Below the pieces are notes generated by a model that worked only from the letters and a program-made list of their open reading frames with translations, was not told the DNA's origin and ran no database searches. Positions 23,145 to 29,745 of a stretch of 29,745 bases of DNA are shown here, one piece after another. A program made the position numbers and the translations under genes. Source of the stretch: Lachnospiraceae bacterium UBA2864 (GTDB lineage: Bacteria; Bacillota; Clostridia; Lachnospirales; Lachnospiraceae); NCBI GenBank assembly GCA_002350525.1, contig DEFA01000026.1:1-29745 (forward strand). The letters are read 5' to 3'. Each line of letters begins with the position of its first letter. Within the stretch, counting starts at the first letter, position 1.

Positions 23145-25175
23145 TTATCTAGCATCTCTATGTTCCTTATATCCGTTGGATATATAGTGCATATAATACT
23201 TCACGTTATCATTACCCAGATTTCTTCTGAGATCCGCATATCTTGCTTTATAATGCGCAACATTGAACTCGGCACTTGCCTGACGGCCTTCCTTCATTCC
23301 GCAGGTAACAAAATGTTTCAGAGCACCGATATCATCATTTCCGTAAATTCTCTTAATATCCGAGTATTTATTTGTATAATACGTAAAGTTATAAACGCGG
23401 CTGTAATCCACACCGTTATATACGGTTATCGGATTCTTTACTGTCTTAACGCCTGTGGCTACTCTCTTTTCCTTGTAGCCGGTACTCATATAGTGCAGGT
23501 AGTAAGCTTTATTGTTTGATCCGAAAGCTTTTCTTAAATCGCTGTATGCATTCTTGTATGAGCTCAGTTCAAAGCTTGCCTTACCCTGGCGGCCTTCTTT
23601 CATTCCGTTATTGATAAAATGCTGAAGTGCTCCTACATCATCATTTCCGAACAGTCTCTTCATATCCGAATACTTGTTAATGTAGAAATTAAAGTCGTAA
23701 ACCTTGCTGTAATCCACGCCGTTCAGCTTTGTTATCGGATTCTGAACCGTAGTAACACCTGTGGCTACTCTCTTTTCAGCGTAGCCGTACTTCATATAAT
23801 GATCATAGTACTTCGGAAGATCGTTACCGAATTTCGATCTGAGATCCGCATACTTATTTTTATAGGACTTAACATCAAATGTAGCGATTGCCTGACGGCC
23901 TTCTTTCATTCCCGATGTAACAAAATGCTTTAAAGCACCTGCATAATCGTTTCCGAAAACTCTCTTTATATCGGAATACTTATTAACGTAATAGTTAAAG
24001 TTAAATACGCGGGCATAATCAACGCCGTTATATACCGTAACAGGTCCCGACGGTTTCTCTTTTGCTTCACGTTCTCTGTTTACATTTACAAACCAGGAGC
24101 CTGTTGTCGAAAGATCTCCGCTGGTCCATTTTGATCTCTTCGAACAGCTCGACTTAAGATAAGACGAACTCTCGTTCTTATTGGAAAGCTGCCAGCAGAA
24201 ATAGCTGATTCCGTACTGATCAAAAAGGGACATCCACTTGTTGGCGCTGTCGATGTTGTAGCTTCCGTTACCGCTGGCATCACATACACCGAACTCGGTA
24301 CACATTACCGGAACTCCCTTGTTAAGTGCTTTCTTAACATTGTCATATACCCAGTTTCCATCTCCGCCTATATGGGTTGCGGAATAGAAATGTACCGTAT
24401 ACATTGTATTCTTATAAGAAAGCTTGTGGTCCGCAACCTCGTCCGGCTGCTGTGACCATGTATTTGTTCCTACGATCACGATTGCATCCGTATACTTTCT
24501 GATGACCGGAATAATCGCATTGGCATAAGAGTATAGGTCGTTGCCGCTGCCGTTATACCAAGGTGTATTTACCGGCTCGTTACATATCTCAAAGAGTACA
24601 TTTCCGTAGCTCTTATACATCTTTGCATATTTTTCGAAAAATGACTTTGACTGACTCTTCCATGAATTAGGATTACATGATCCGCCATACGCATCATGAA
24701 CGTGCCAGTCTATAAGAACATACATTCCAAGGTCTGTAGCGTACTTTACCGCATTCTGGATACGTGTATCCATAGCGGATGCTGCACCCTCAGTATAACC
24801 GCCCTGTGTAACATATACCGGAAGTCTTATAGCCGTAACTCCCCACTCATCTCTGAGACTCTGAAATGCTTCTTTGCTGATATAGTTGTATCCGACATCC
24901 CACTGAATTCCGTGAAGAGAAGCTCCTCTTAACTGATACTTCTCGTTATGGGAATCCTTAAGATATATGCCGTCTACATGAAGCTTTCCGTGCTTTCCGT
25001 AAGGCGTCTCACTTGCAGCCAGATTCTTTGTCGAACCTGTAAGCGTATACTGAAGTGTTGCGGAAGCCGCGAACGCCGTGTCCTTAGGCGGAGCTATGAC
25101 CACCATCGATAAAGCCATAACCAGTGCCATCAGTATAGACACAAACCTGCTTGTTACTCTTTTACCCTTTAGCAT
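23145..25175 (-). CDS. Secreted GH5 endoglucanase-like enzyme with A/B wall repeats
   Basis: The product has 676 residues, with a signal peptide at 1-37. Residues 50-365 form a glycoside hydrolase family 5 (cellulase) barrel, probably subfamily 2: LRGASLHGIQW, AIRLPVY, YVLIDWHVHDAYGG, acid/base E200 in EICNEPVN, TVHFYSATH and nucleophile E294 in MCTEFGVC, then YFCWQLSNK. It should cut internal beta-1,4-glucan bonds with a retaining mechanism. Residues 382-676 are six A/B repeats. There is no carbohydrate-binding module, dockerin or LPXTG, so the repeats probably hold it to the cell's own surface. It starts at ATG 25175 with GAGGAGG upstream. It lies 69 nt after the CAP gene and 29 nt before dapL. 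Its repeats are highly similar in DNA to those of the CAP gene. Confidence 0.92.
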   Translation of the reverse strand: MLKGKRVTSRFVSILMALVMALSMVVIAPPKDTAFAASATLQYTLTGSTKNLAASETPYGKHGKLHVDGIYLKDSHNEKYQLRGASLHGIQWDVGYNYISKEAFQSLRDEWGVTAIRLPVYVTQGGYTEGAASAMDTRIQNAVKYATDLGMYVLIDWHVHDAYGGSCNPNSWKSQSKSFFEKYAKMYKSYGNVLFEICNEPVNTPWYNGSGNDLYSYANAIIPVIRKYTDAIVIVGTNTWSQQPDEVADHKLSYKNTMYTVHFYSATHIGGDGNWVYDNVKKALNKGVPVMCTEFGVCDASGNGSYNIDSANKWMSLFDQYGISYFCWQLSNKNESSSYLKSSCSKRSKWTSGDLSTTGSWFVNVNREREAKEKPSGPVTVYNGVDYARVFNFNYYVNKYSDIKRVFGNDYAGALKHFVTSGMKEGRQAIATFDVKSYKNKYADLRSKFGNDLPKYYDHYMKYGYAEKRVATGVTTVQNPITKLNGVDYSKVYDFNFYINKYSDMKRLFGNDDVGALQHFINNGMKEGRQGKASFELSSYKNAYSDLRKAFGSNNKAYYLHYMSTGYKEKRVATGVKTVKNPITVYNGVDYSRVYNFTYYTNKYSDIKRIYGNDDIGALKHFVTCGMKEGRQASAEFNVAHYKARYADLRRNLGNDNVKYYMHYISNGYKEHRDAR
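23148..24032 (-). repeat. A/B wall-repeat region of the GH5 protein (six units, three AB pairs)
   Basis: These are strictly alternating units with linkers TTVQNPITKLNGVDYS and KTVKNPITVYNGVDYS. Unit order and linkers match the CAP protein at 25248-26135 almost one for one. Confidence 0.9.
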
Positions 25176-25193
25176 TGTATGATGTCCTCCTCA

Positions 25194-25228
25194 TGATTAA
25201 ATATAATCATGCCATCCCCCAAAGGCAT
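25194..25228 (-). other. Two small hairpins in the CAP-GH5 gap
   Basis: The 69-nt gap holds ATGCC-TTTGGGGGAT-GGCAT and, directly before the GH5 ribosome binding site, TGATTA-TATT-TAATCA. Neither has a strong T tract. They may tune expression of the GH5 gene relative to the upstream genes. Confidence 0.35.
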
Positions 25229-25244
25229 TTTATCGATATGCTTC

Positions 25245-27434
25245 CTACTTTGCGCTTCGATGCTCCTTATATCCGTTAGTAATGTAGTGCATATAATACT
25301 TCACATTATCGTTACCGAAGTTTCTTCTGAGATCTGCATATCTTGCTTTATATTTCACAAGACTGAACTCTGCACTTCCCTGACGGCCTTCCTTCATACC
25401 GTATGTCACAAAGTGCTTTAAGGCTCCGATATCGTTGTTGCCGTATATTCTCTTAATATCCGAATTGTTGTTCAGATAGTAGTTATAATCATAAACTCTG
25501 CTGTAATCCACTCCGTTATATACGGTTATCGGATTCTTTACCGTTGTAACTCCCTTAGTCACACGATTTTCCTTATATCCGGAATTGATGTAGTGCATAT
25601 AGTAAGCTTTGTTATTATCTCCGAATGCCACTCTGAGATCCCTGTAAGCATTCTTATATGAAGCAAGTTCAAAGCTTGCCTTACCCTGACGTCCCTCTTT
25701 CATTCCGTAATTGATGAAGTGCTCGAGTGCTCCGATATCATCATTTCCGAAGAGTCTCTTCATGTCCGGATATTTGCTTATATAATAGTTAAAATCATAT
25801 ACTCTGCTGTAATCCACACCGTTCAGCTTAGTGATCGGATTCTGAACTGTCGGAACTCCCGTTGCAATCCTGCCTTCGTTTGCTCCGTACTTCATATAAT
25901 GCTCATAATAAAGTTTAAGATTCTTTCCGAACTTCGATCTCAGATCGGAATACTTATTCTTATATGAGAAAACATCAAATGTAGCCTTAGCCTGACGGCC
26001 TTCTTTCATTCCGTTATTAATGAAATGCTGCAGCGTTTTCTGCGGATCACCGCCAAATGCTCTATATACATCCGTATTGTTGATCAGATAATAGACATAA
26101 TCATAAACCTTGGAGTAATCCACTCCGTTATATACACTGAGACATGTGATGCTTATCGGTGCCGGTGTATTTATCTTTGATATATCGGCACCCATGCTGA
26201 AGAAGTTTACCTTATAATCAAGCTTCGCATCCGAACCGCCTAAAGTCTTCAGTCCGGTAACTTCTACTCTGTACTCTCCGCTGTATGAACTGTGTCCCAG
26301 ATTCGATGAACCGATCTGGAATATGATACAGTTTCCGATCGCATATCCGCCTCTATCCACATGGAAATAAGAATTCTTCATATCACTTTCCACAGGTGAG
26401 CTCTTATCATTTGCGGAAGAAAGCGTCCACGATCTTCCGTCGGAGGTTCTTGTAATCTTTACCTTTACCGAATTAAGAACAGATGACGAAGTATTGAACT
26501 TTGACGGATTAAGAGTTATCGACCAGGGTGTTGTTGTATCAAGTATATCATTCGGGAAATTGCCGCTTGCCGGCCAGGATACAAAATCATAATCTCCCGG
26601 TGTTGCGCTTCTGTCGAATACCTTACTTACTATGAAGCTTGAACCGGATGTACTTTCCGCATAACCGAAACCGACCTTTCCGAGAGAAGGATTTAAGAAC
26701 CATCTTCTGTGTCCCATTGTTGTTATATTGGAAGTCGAATTCTTCTCGTTCATACAGCCGTATATAGACTGTCTGAAGGAATTATTCTTATCATAACCTG
26801 TTCTCTTTGATATGTTACTTGTTGTAGTTGCTCCATAACCGTTATCATAAAAATCCGTAGACATATCACTCGGTCGTGACGGGGTATGTGTAAGCAGATT
26901 GTTTGCCGCAAGAACCACGGCTCCGTACTGTGCACCATCGGTTCCGTATGACAGATTACTATCAAGCGTAACCTGTCCGAGGCCGCTGCAGTATCTGTAA
27001 AAATTCAGAAATGTAAGAGCAGAATTTACAAATGTCGTATTAAGTCTTCCTACAGCATACGGAGATACTACCGAAGGTGTAGATGAAAATGTACTCGTTA
27101 CATTTACATTTGCTGCTGTCTGATACTTTGCAAGGATCTGACTCTGAGTCGGCTTTGTAATCGACTTATCGCCGCTTCGTGAGTATACGATAGCAGCCAT
27201 ATCCTCAGCACCCGGAGCAAAATCGGTAGAACCGAAGCTCTGGACGTTATAATCATCATAATGACTCGGATCTTCTACAGGAGGAGCCTCAGTCTCCTCT
27301 GTTTCAGCCTCAGCCGCATAAACCGTACTGCTGTACTCTGTTCCGAAGATATCAGTTGTTCCGGCGGGTGTTCCGAAGATAAGACCAGCCGTCATCATCA
27401 GAATCGCAGTACTCTTTAAAAATCTTTTTCTCAT
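25245..27434 (-). CDS. Secreted CAP/SCP-domain protein with A/B wall repeats
   Basis: The product has 729 residues. A signal peptide ends near 41 (VYAAE), then comes an acidic linker. Residues 125-265 form a CAP (SCP) domain of the kind common in clostridia: ALTFLNFYRYCSGL, H183 in NNLLTHTPSRPSDM, DFYDNGYGATTTSNI and GHRRWFLNPSLGKVGFG (H242). Residues 280-415 look like a beta domain with no name I can give (WSITLNPSKFN, YRVEVTGLK). Residues 434-729 are six A/B repeats. The start codon ATG 27434 overlaps the dapF stop as ATGA, so the gene is translationally coupled to dapF. The function of the CAP domain here is unknown; wall binding or remodelling is inference. A different CAP domain occurs on a ChW protein at 5571-7505. 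Confidence 0.9.
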   Translation of the reverse strand: MRKRFLKSTAILMMTAGLIFGTPAGTTDIFGTEYSSTVYAAEAETEETEAPPVEDPSHYDDYNVQSFGSTDFAPGAEDMAAIVYSRSGDKSITKPTQSQILAKYQTAANVNVTSTFSSTPSVVSPYAVGRLNTTFVNSALTFLNFYRYCSGLGQVTLDSNLSYGTDGAQYGAVVLAANNLLTHTPSRPSDMSTDFYDNGYGATTTSNISKRTGYDKNNSFRQSIYGCMNEKNSTSNITTMGHRRWFLNPSLGKVGFGYAESTSGSSFIVSKVFDRSATPGDYDFVSWPASGNFPNDILDTTTPWSITLNPSKFNTSSSVLNSVKVKITRTSDGRSWTLSSANDKSSPVESDMKNSYFHVDRGGYAIGNCIIFQIGSSNLGHSSYSGEYRVEVTGLKTLGGSDAKLDYKVNFFSMGADISKINTPAPISITCLSVYNGVDYSKVYDYVYYLINNTDVYRAFGGDPQKTLQHFINNGMKEGRQAKATFDVFSYKNKYSDLRSKFGKNLKLYYEHYMKYGANEGRIATGVPTVQNPITKLNGVDYSRVYDFNYYISKYPDMKRLFGNDDIGALEHFINYGMKEGRQGKASFELASYKNAYRDLRVAFGDNNKAYYMHYINSGYKENRVTKGVTTVKNPITVYNGVDYSRVYDYNYYLNNNSDIKRIYGNNDIGALKHFVTYGMKEGRQGSAEFSLVKYKARYADLRRNFGNDNVKYYMHYITNGYKEHRSAK
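25248..26135 (-). repeat. A/B wall-repeat region of the CAP protein (six units, three AB pairs)
   Basis: Units and linkers parallel the GH5 set. The first A unit has diverged (DYVYYLINNTDVYRAFGGDPQ). The final B unit ends TNGYKEHRSAK, against SNGYKEHRDAR in the GH5 protein. Confidence 0.9.
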
Positions 27435-28378
27435 ATTAACCCACTCTCCTTAGCTATCACACCATCAAAAACTGTTGTGGCAGGTCCGGTCATATATACT
27501 ATATTTTCATCTCTGTCCCACTTGATCTTAAGATCTCCCCCCAGCAGAGATACTGTTATCTCATCCTCTGTGAGACCGTTTAATATACATGCAACCGTAA
27601 CAGCACATGCTCCGGTTCCGCATGCGAGAGTTTCACCCGAACCTCTTTCCCAGACACGCATATCTACATGAGTTATGTCCTTAACATACACAAACTCCGT
27701 ATTCACCCTGTTAGGAAACATAGGATGATTTTCGAAATCGGGACCGATTGCCTCAAGATCCATATCCTTAAGGCTCGAACCCATATCACATATCAGATCT
27801 GGTTTTACGTTACTGTCTGTTCCGACAGTCGGAGAGTCCTCAGCCGTACCGACAAATATCACACTGTGAGGATTTCCCATGGAAACCGCAGTGGTCCGGT
27901 ACACATTTCCGCTAACTGTAATAGGAACATTTATCAAAGCTCCCGTCGCCTCATCAGGCTTCTGTCCTTCCTGAAGTGCAGCAGGTACCTTATCATATTG
28001 AAGGATCGGTGCACCCATATCGACTGTAACGGAGCCCACCTTTCCGTCTTCCTTAAGATGCATGGAAAGCTTCTTGATTCCCGCAAGTGTTTCTACTGTA
28101 ATATCGGTTTTGTCGACTATTCCCTTATCATATGCAAACTTACCGACACATCTTATGCCGTTGCCGCACATCTCTCCGCGTGATCCGTCCAGATTATACA
28201 TATCCATACGAACATCCGCTATATCACTCGGGCAGACAAGAATAAGTCCGTCTGAACCGATTCCGAAATGCCGCTCACTTACAAGTACTGCCAGTGCCGA
28301 GGGATCGTCTATCTTCTCCTCAAAGCAGTTAACATATACATAATCGTTTCCGATTCCCTGCATTTTCGTAAACTTCAT
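27431..28378 (-). CDS. dapF: Diaminopimelate epimerase
   Basis: DapF converts LL- to meso-diaminopimelate, the substrate for lysine and for peptidoglycan stem peptides, without a cofactor. The product has 315 residues, a little longer than the usual 270-280. The two catalytic Cys are in GEMCGNGIRCVGKFAYDKG and ACGTGACAVTVA; MQGIGNDYVYVNCFEE and GSDGLILV are also typical, as is GNPHSVIFV. It starts at ATG 28378 with AGGGG about 10 bases upstream. It follows the rpsR terminator and opens a unit with the CAP, GH5 and dapL genes. Its stop codon overlaps the next start (ATGA). Confidence 0.97.
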   Translation of the reverse strand: MKFTKMQGIGNDYVYVNCFEEKIDDPSALAVLVSERHFGIGSDGLILVCPSDIADVRMDMYNLDGSRGEMCGNGIRCVGKFAYDKGIVDKTDITVETLAGIKKLSMHLKEDGKVGSVTVDMGAPILQYDKVPAALQEGQKPDEATGALINVPITVSGNVYRTTAVSMGNPHSVIFVGTAEDSPTVGTDSNVKPDLICDMGSSLKDMDLEAIGPDFENHPMFPNRVNTEFVYVKDITHVDMRVWERGSGETLACGTGACAVTVACILNGLTEDEITVSLLGGDLKIKWDRDENIVYMTGPATTVFDGVIAKESGLI

Positions 28379-28402
28379 AAACTTCTAACCCCTATTGATA
28401 TT

Positions 28403-28431
28403 GTTATAAAATCGACTAAATCGCCATTTAA
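28403..28431 (-). promoter_or_regulatory. Weak promoter candidate for dapF
   Basis: The minus strand reads TTAAAT (28431-28426), a 17-bp spacer, then TATAAC (28408-28403), in the gap between the terminator and dapF. The hexamers are only partly matching, but a promoter is required here because the upstream terminator is strong. Confidence 0.35.
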
Positions 28432-28447
28432 TATTCTATCACAATAC

Positions 28448-28484
28448 AAAAAGGACCTCAACAAATTACTCGTCGTTGAGGTCC
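28448..28484 (-). terminator. Intrinsic terminator of the rpsF-ssb-rpsR operon
   Basis: The minus strand has GGACCTCAAC, a 12-base loop, GTTGAGGTCC and a five-T tract (TTTTTGT). Arms lie at 28453-28462 and 28475-28484. It is 28 nt after the rpsR stop. Confidence 0.92.
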
Positions 28485-28511
28485 AAATTCACATAGTTTT
28501 TAAATTTTAAA

Positions 28512-28778
28512 TTACTCTACTACGTAAGGGATAAGAGCGATCTGTCTAGCTCTCTTAAGAGCAACTGTAAGCTCTCTCTGATGCTTAGCGCAGTTACCTG
28601 TAATTCTACGTGGAAGGATCTTTCCTCTCTCAGAAATGTACTTCTTAAGAGTATTAACATCCTTGTAATCAATAACCTGTTCCTTATCTGCACAGAATAC
28701 GCAAACTTTCTTTCTTCTATGCATAGGTCTTCTTCTCATAGGTGCAGCACCTGTCTGCTCTGACTTATTGTAAGGCAT
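28512..28778 (-). CDS. rpsR: Ribosomal protein bS18
   Basis: bS18 binds the platform of the 30S subunit with bS6. The product has 88 residues. It carries CVFCADK, then YKDVNTLKKYISERGKI, LPRRITGNCAKHQREL and a final basic helix; the C-x2-C and C-x2-H pairs suggest the zinc-binding form. It starts at ATG 28778 with GGAGG 8 bases upstream. It is the third gene of the classic rpsF-ssb-rpsR operon, 17 nt after ssb and just before a strong terminator. Confidence 0.98.
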   Translation of the reverse strand: MPYNKSEQTGAAPMRRRPMHRRKKVCVFCADKEQVIDYKDVNTLKKYISERGKILPRRITGNCAKHQRELTVALKRARQIALIPYVVE

Positions 28779-28795
28779 CTTTTTATCCTCCTATT

Positions 28796-29257
28796 TTACT
28801 TAAATGGAAGGTCGTTCTCAATACCATTAGGAATCTTCATAAATCCTTCTGCACTTGCGTCTGCAGGTGATGCCGGTGCGGCCTGTGGCTGATATCCTCC
28901 GGACTCCTGTCCTGCGGAATTCTTGCTTTCAGCGAATTCCTGCTCTTCGACAACGACATCGGTTGTATAAACCTTCTGTCCATCCTTGTTGGTATATGAT
29001 CCTGTCTGAATTCTGCCTGTTACAGCAATCTTTGTACCCTGGTGAAGATACTTCTCAGCGAATTCACCCTGCTTGCCGAATGCAACACATCCGATGAAAT
29101 CAGCTGACTGATCATTACCGTCCTGACCACGTCTAGCGAATCTTCTATCAACAGCAAGAGTATATCTTGCTATACACATCTGCTCACCACTTTGTGATTG
29201 TGAATACCTAACATCCGGATCTCTGGTAAGACGACCCATCAAAATAACCTTGTTCAT
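28796..29257 (-). CDS. ssb: Single-stranded DNA-binding protein
   Basis: SSB coats single-stranded DNA in replication and repair and recruits partners through its C-terminal tip. The product has 153 residues. The N-terminal OB fold (about 1-108) begins MNKVILMGRLTRDPDVRYSQ and includes FIGCVAFGKQGEFAEKYLHQGTK broken here by notation at GEF, then GRIQTGSYTNKDGQKVYTTDVV. A Q/G/P/A-rich linker follows. The tip reads ENDLPFK: the usual D-L/I-P-F is present, but one extra Lys follows and fewer acids precede it than in the common DDDIPF end. It starts at ATG 29257 with AGGGGG about 6 bases upstream, 22 nt after rpsF. Confidence 0.97.
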   Translation of the reverse strand: MNKVILMGRLTRDPDVRYSQSQSGEQMCIARYTLAVDRRFARRGQDGNDQSADFIGCVAFGKQGEFAEKYLHQGTKIAVTGRIQTGSYTNKDGQKVYTTDVVVEEQEFAESKNSAGQESGGYQPQAAPASPADASAEGFMKIPNGIENDLPFK

Positions 29258-29279
29258 AGGACACCCCCTAATTATCTAA

Positions 29280-29567
29280 CTAAGCGTCCTGTCTAACAAT
29301 CAAGAATCTGATAACAGAATCCATGATACGAAGCTTCTTCTCGATACGAGCCGGAGCTTCTACCGGGCCTTCAAAAGTGATGAAGTAGTAGTAGCCTTCC
29401 TTCATATCCTGGATCTCGTATGCCATTCTCTTCTTACCCTGGTCATCAACAGCGATAGCTGTACCCTCATATCTCTCGATATAAGACTTAACCTTCTCAA
29501 GAACAGCAGTTCTCTCGTCGTCATCAATCCTTGTGCTGACAACTAACGCGATCTCATACTTACTCAT
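29280..29567 (-). CDS. rpsF: Ribosomal protein bS6
   Basis: bS6 pairs with bS18 on the 30S platform. The product has 95 residues from ATG 29567; an in-frame GTG at 29576 overlaps the GGAGG site and is unlikely. The sequence MSKYEIALVVSTRIDDDER, then VDDQGKKRMAYEIQDMKEGYYYFITF and a final IMDSVIRFLIVR strand, are typical of S6. It is the first gene of the rpsF-ssb-rpsR operon and follows a structured leader. Confidence 0.98.
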   Translation of the reverse strand: MSKYEIALVVSTRIDDDERTAVLEKVKSYIERYEGTAIAVDDQGKKRMAYEIQDMKEGYYYFITFEGPVEAPARIEKKLRIMDSVIRFLIVRQDA

Positions 29568-29594
29568 GTTTTGCACCTCCTTATGGACTATTTG

Positions 29595-29672
29595 GGTTCC
29601 TTAAAATCGCAACTCACGGATAGCTTTCGCCACAGCCCTAAGGCTGAAATTGCAGTGCATATGTAAGGAACC
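29595..29672 (-). promoter_or_regulatory. Structured rpsF leader, probable S6:S18 autoregulatory element
   Basis: The minus-strand leader is closed by a perfect stem GGTTCCTTA / TAAGGAACC (29664-29672 with 29595-29603). Inside are a CAGCC-TTAG-GGCTG hairpin (29633-29646), a short TGGC-GAAA-GCTA hairpin and an unpaired segment with CCG. S6:S18 complexes are known to bind rpsF leaders at a CCG-containing motif that mimics their 16S rRNA site, which fits the position and the CCG. The exact match to that family was not tested. Confidence 0.6.
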
Positions 29673-29678
29673 AAGGAT

Positions 29679-29684
29679 ATTATA
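29679..29684 (-). promoter_or_regulatory. -10 element of the rpsF operon promoter
   Basis: TATAAT on the minus strand is placed so that transcription would begin at about 29672, exactly at the base of the leader stem. The -35 region overlaps the tRNA terminator and is poor (TCGGGG at 17 bp). Confidence 0.5.
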
Positions 29685-29696
29685 AATATATCACAG

Positions 29697-29722
29697 AAAA
29701 GCCCCGAGAAAATCTCAGGGCT
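29697..29722 (-). terminator. Intrinsic terminator after the tRNA
   Basis: AGCCCTGAG-ATTTT-CTCGGGGCT forms a 9-bp stem with one T-G wobble (arms 29714-29722 and 29700-29708). The last T of the 3' arm continues into a T tract. It lies directly after the tRNA 3' end. Confidence 0.8.
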
Positions 29723-29724
29723 AG

Positions 29725-29745
29725 TGCCCAGAACCGGAATCGAAC
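29725..29745 (-). tRNA. 3' end of a tRNA gene (T arm and acceptor strand), cut by the window edge
   Basis: The minus strand from the window edge reads G, then the T loop TTCGATT, the T-stem 3' strand CCGGT, the acceptor 3' strand TCTGGGC and discriminator A. CCA is not encoded (CTA follows). The 5' acceptor strand should begin GCCCAGA. The anticodon is outside the window, so the isotype is unknown. A terminator follows directly. Confidence 0.8.

Noticed and set aside
22264..23187. 307-codon open frame on the plus strand antisense to dapL
   Set aside because: dapL is unambiguous on the other strand. The antisense translation is Ser/Arg/Ile/Tyr-rich with no domain and no ribosome binding site.
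9340..25700. Frequent recurrence of GCCTGACGGCCTTC on the plus strand
   Set aside because: It codes for the GMKEGRQA part of the A units. Spacing follows the protein repeat and is not a CRISPR array or uptake signal.
1..29745. LPXTG sorting signals, SLH, LysM or dockerin domains for anchoring
   Set aside because: I looked at the C-termini and repeat motifs of the secreted proteins complete in the window and found none. The C-terminus of the protein at 1-2886 is not visible.
1..29745. Insertion sequences, prophage or attachment sites
   Set aside because: No transposase, integrase or flanking repeats were seen. The tRNA end is followed by its terminator and the rpsF operon, with no repeated tRNA end further in that I could see.

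Overview
The window looks like chromosomal DNA of a low-to-moderate GC anaerobic Firmicute, most likely a Lachnospiraceae-type Clostridia (Butyrivibrio/Roseburia-like). Reasons: Clostridial hydrophobic W (ChW) repeats, an LL-diaminopimelate aminotransferase (dapL) lysine route, strong GGAGG ribosome binding sites, a zinc-ribbon type S18, and many secreted Gram-positive wall enzymes without LPXTG signals. Every protein gene is on the minus strand except one small HTH regulator. I see no mobile element, CRISPR array or origin. The species call is inference.

Layout, in transcription order on the minus strand (high to low coordinates). (1) 29745-28448: 3' end of a tRNA, its terminator, then a leader and the rpsF-ssb-rpsR operon closed by a strong terminator. 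(2) 28378-21898: dapF, a CAP-domain surface protein, a GH5 cellulase-like surface protein and dapL, tightly packed. (3) 21736-13634: NlpC/P60-like surface protein, Pro-rich lipoprotein, membrane acyltransferase, transglutaminase-like surface protein and a CHAP/amidase-like surface protein. (4) 13484-11628: polysaccharide deacetylase surface protein with its own promoter and terminator. (5) 11458-3534: rmlC, a two-headed autolysin (amidase plus glucosaminidase), rmlA, a CAP-ChW protein and a beta-rich ChW protein, ending at a terminator shared with the convergent HTH gene. (6) 3185-1: a control region and a large ChW surface protein that runs off the window.

The main theme is non-covalent display of wall-active enzymes. 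Seven proteins (amidase/glucosaminidase, deacetylase, CHAP-like, transglutaminase-like, NlpC-like, GH5, CAP) share about 47 copies of a roughly 45-residue repeat. It alternates between an A form (YSAVYDFNYY...DIKR..G..D..AL.HF...GMKEGRQ) and a B form (F....YK..Y.DLR..FG....YY.HY...G.KE.R). I know no established name for it. It probably serves as a wall-targeting module, and the neighbouring dTDP-rhamnose genes suggest a rhamnose-containing wall glycan as a possible ligand (inference). Three further proteins use ChW repeats instead, so two tagging systems lie side by side, and both carry a CAP domain.

Regulation is unusually readable. Three intergenic regions carry exact matches to the WalR (YycF) box TGTWAH-N5-TGTWAH, in front of the NlpC, deacetylase and rmlC-autolysin units. 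The large ChW gene has a sigma-A type promoter with a palindrome in its spacer, followed by a class I cyclic-di-GMP riboswitch and an intrinsic terminator just before the ribosome binding site. The divergent HTH gene has a second copy of the palindrome in its promoter.
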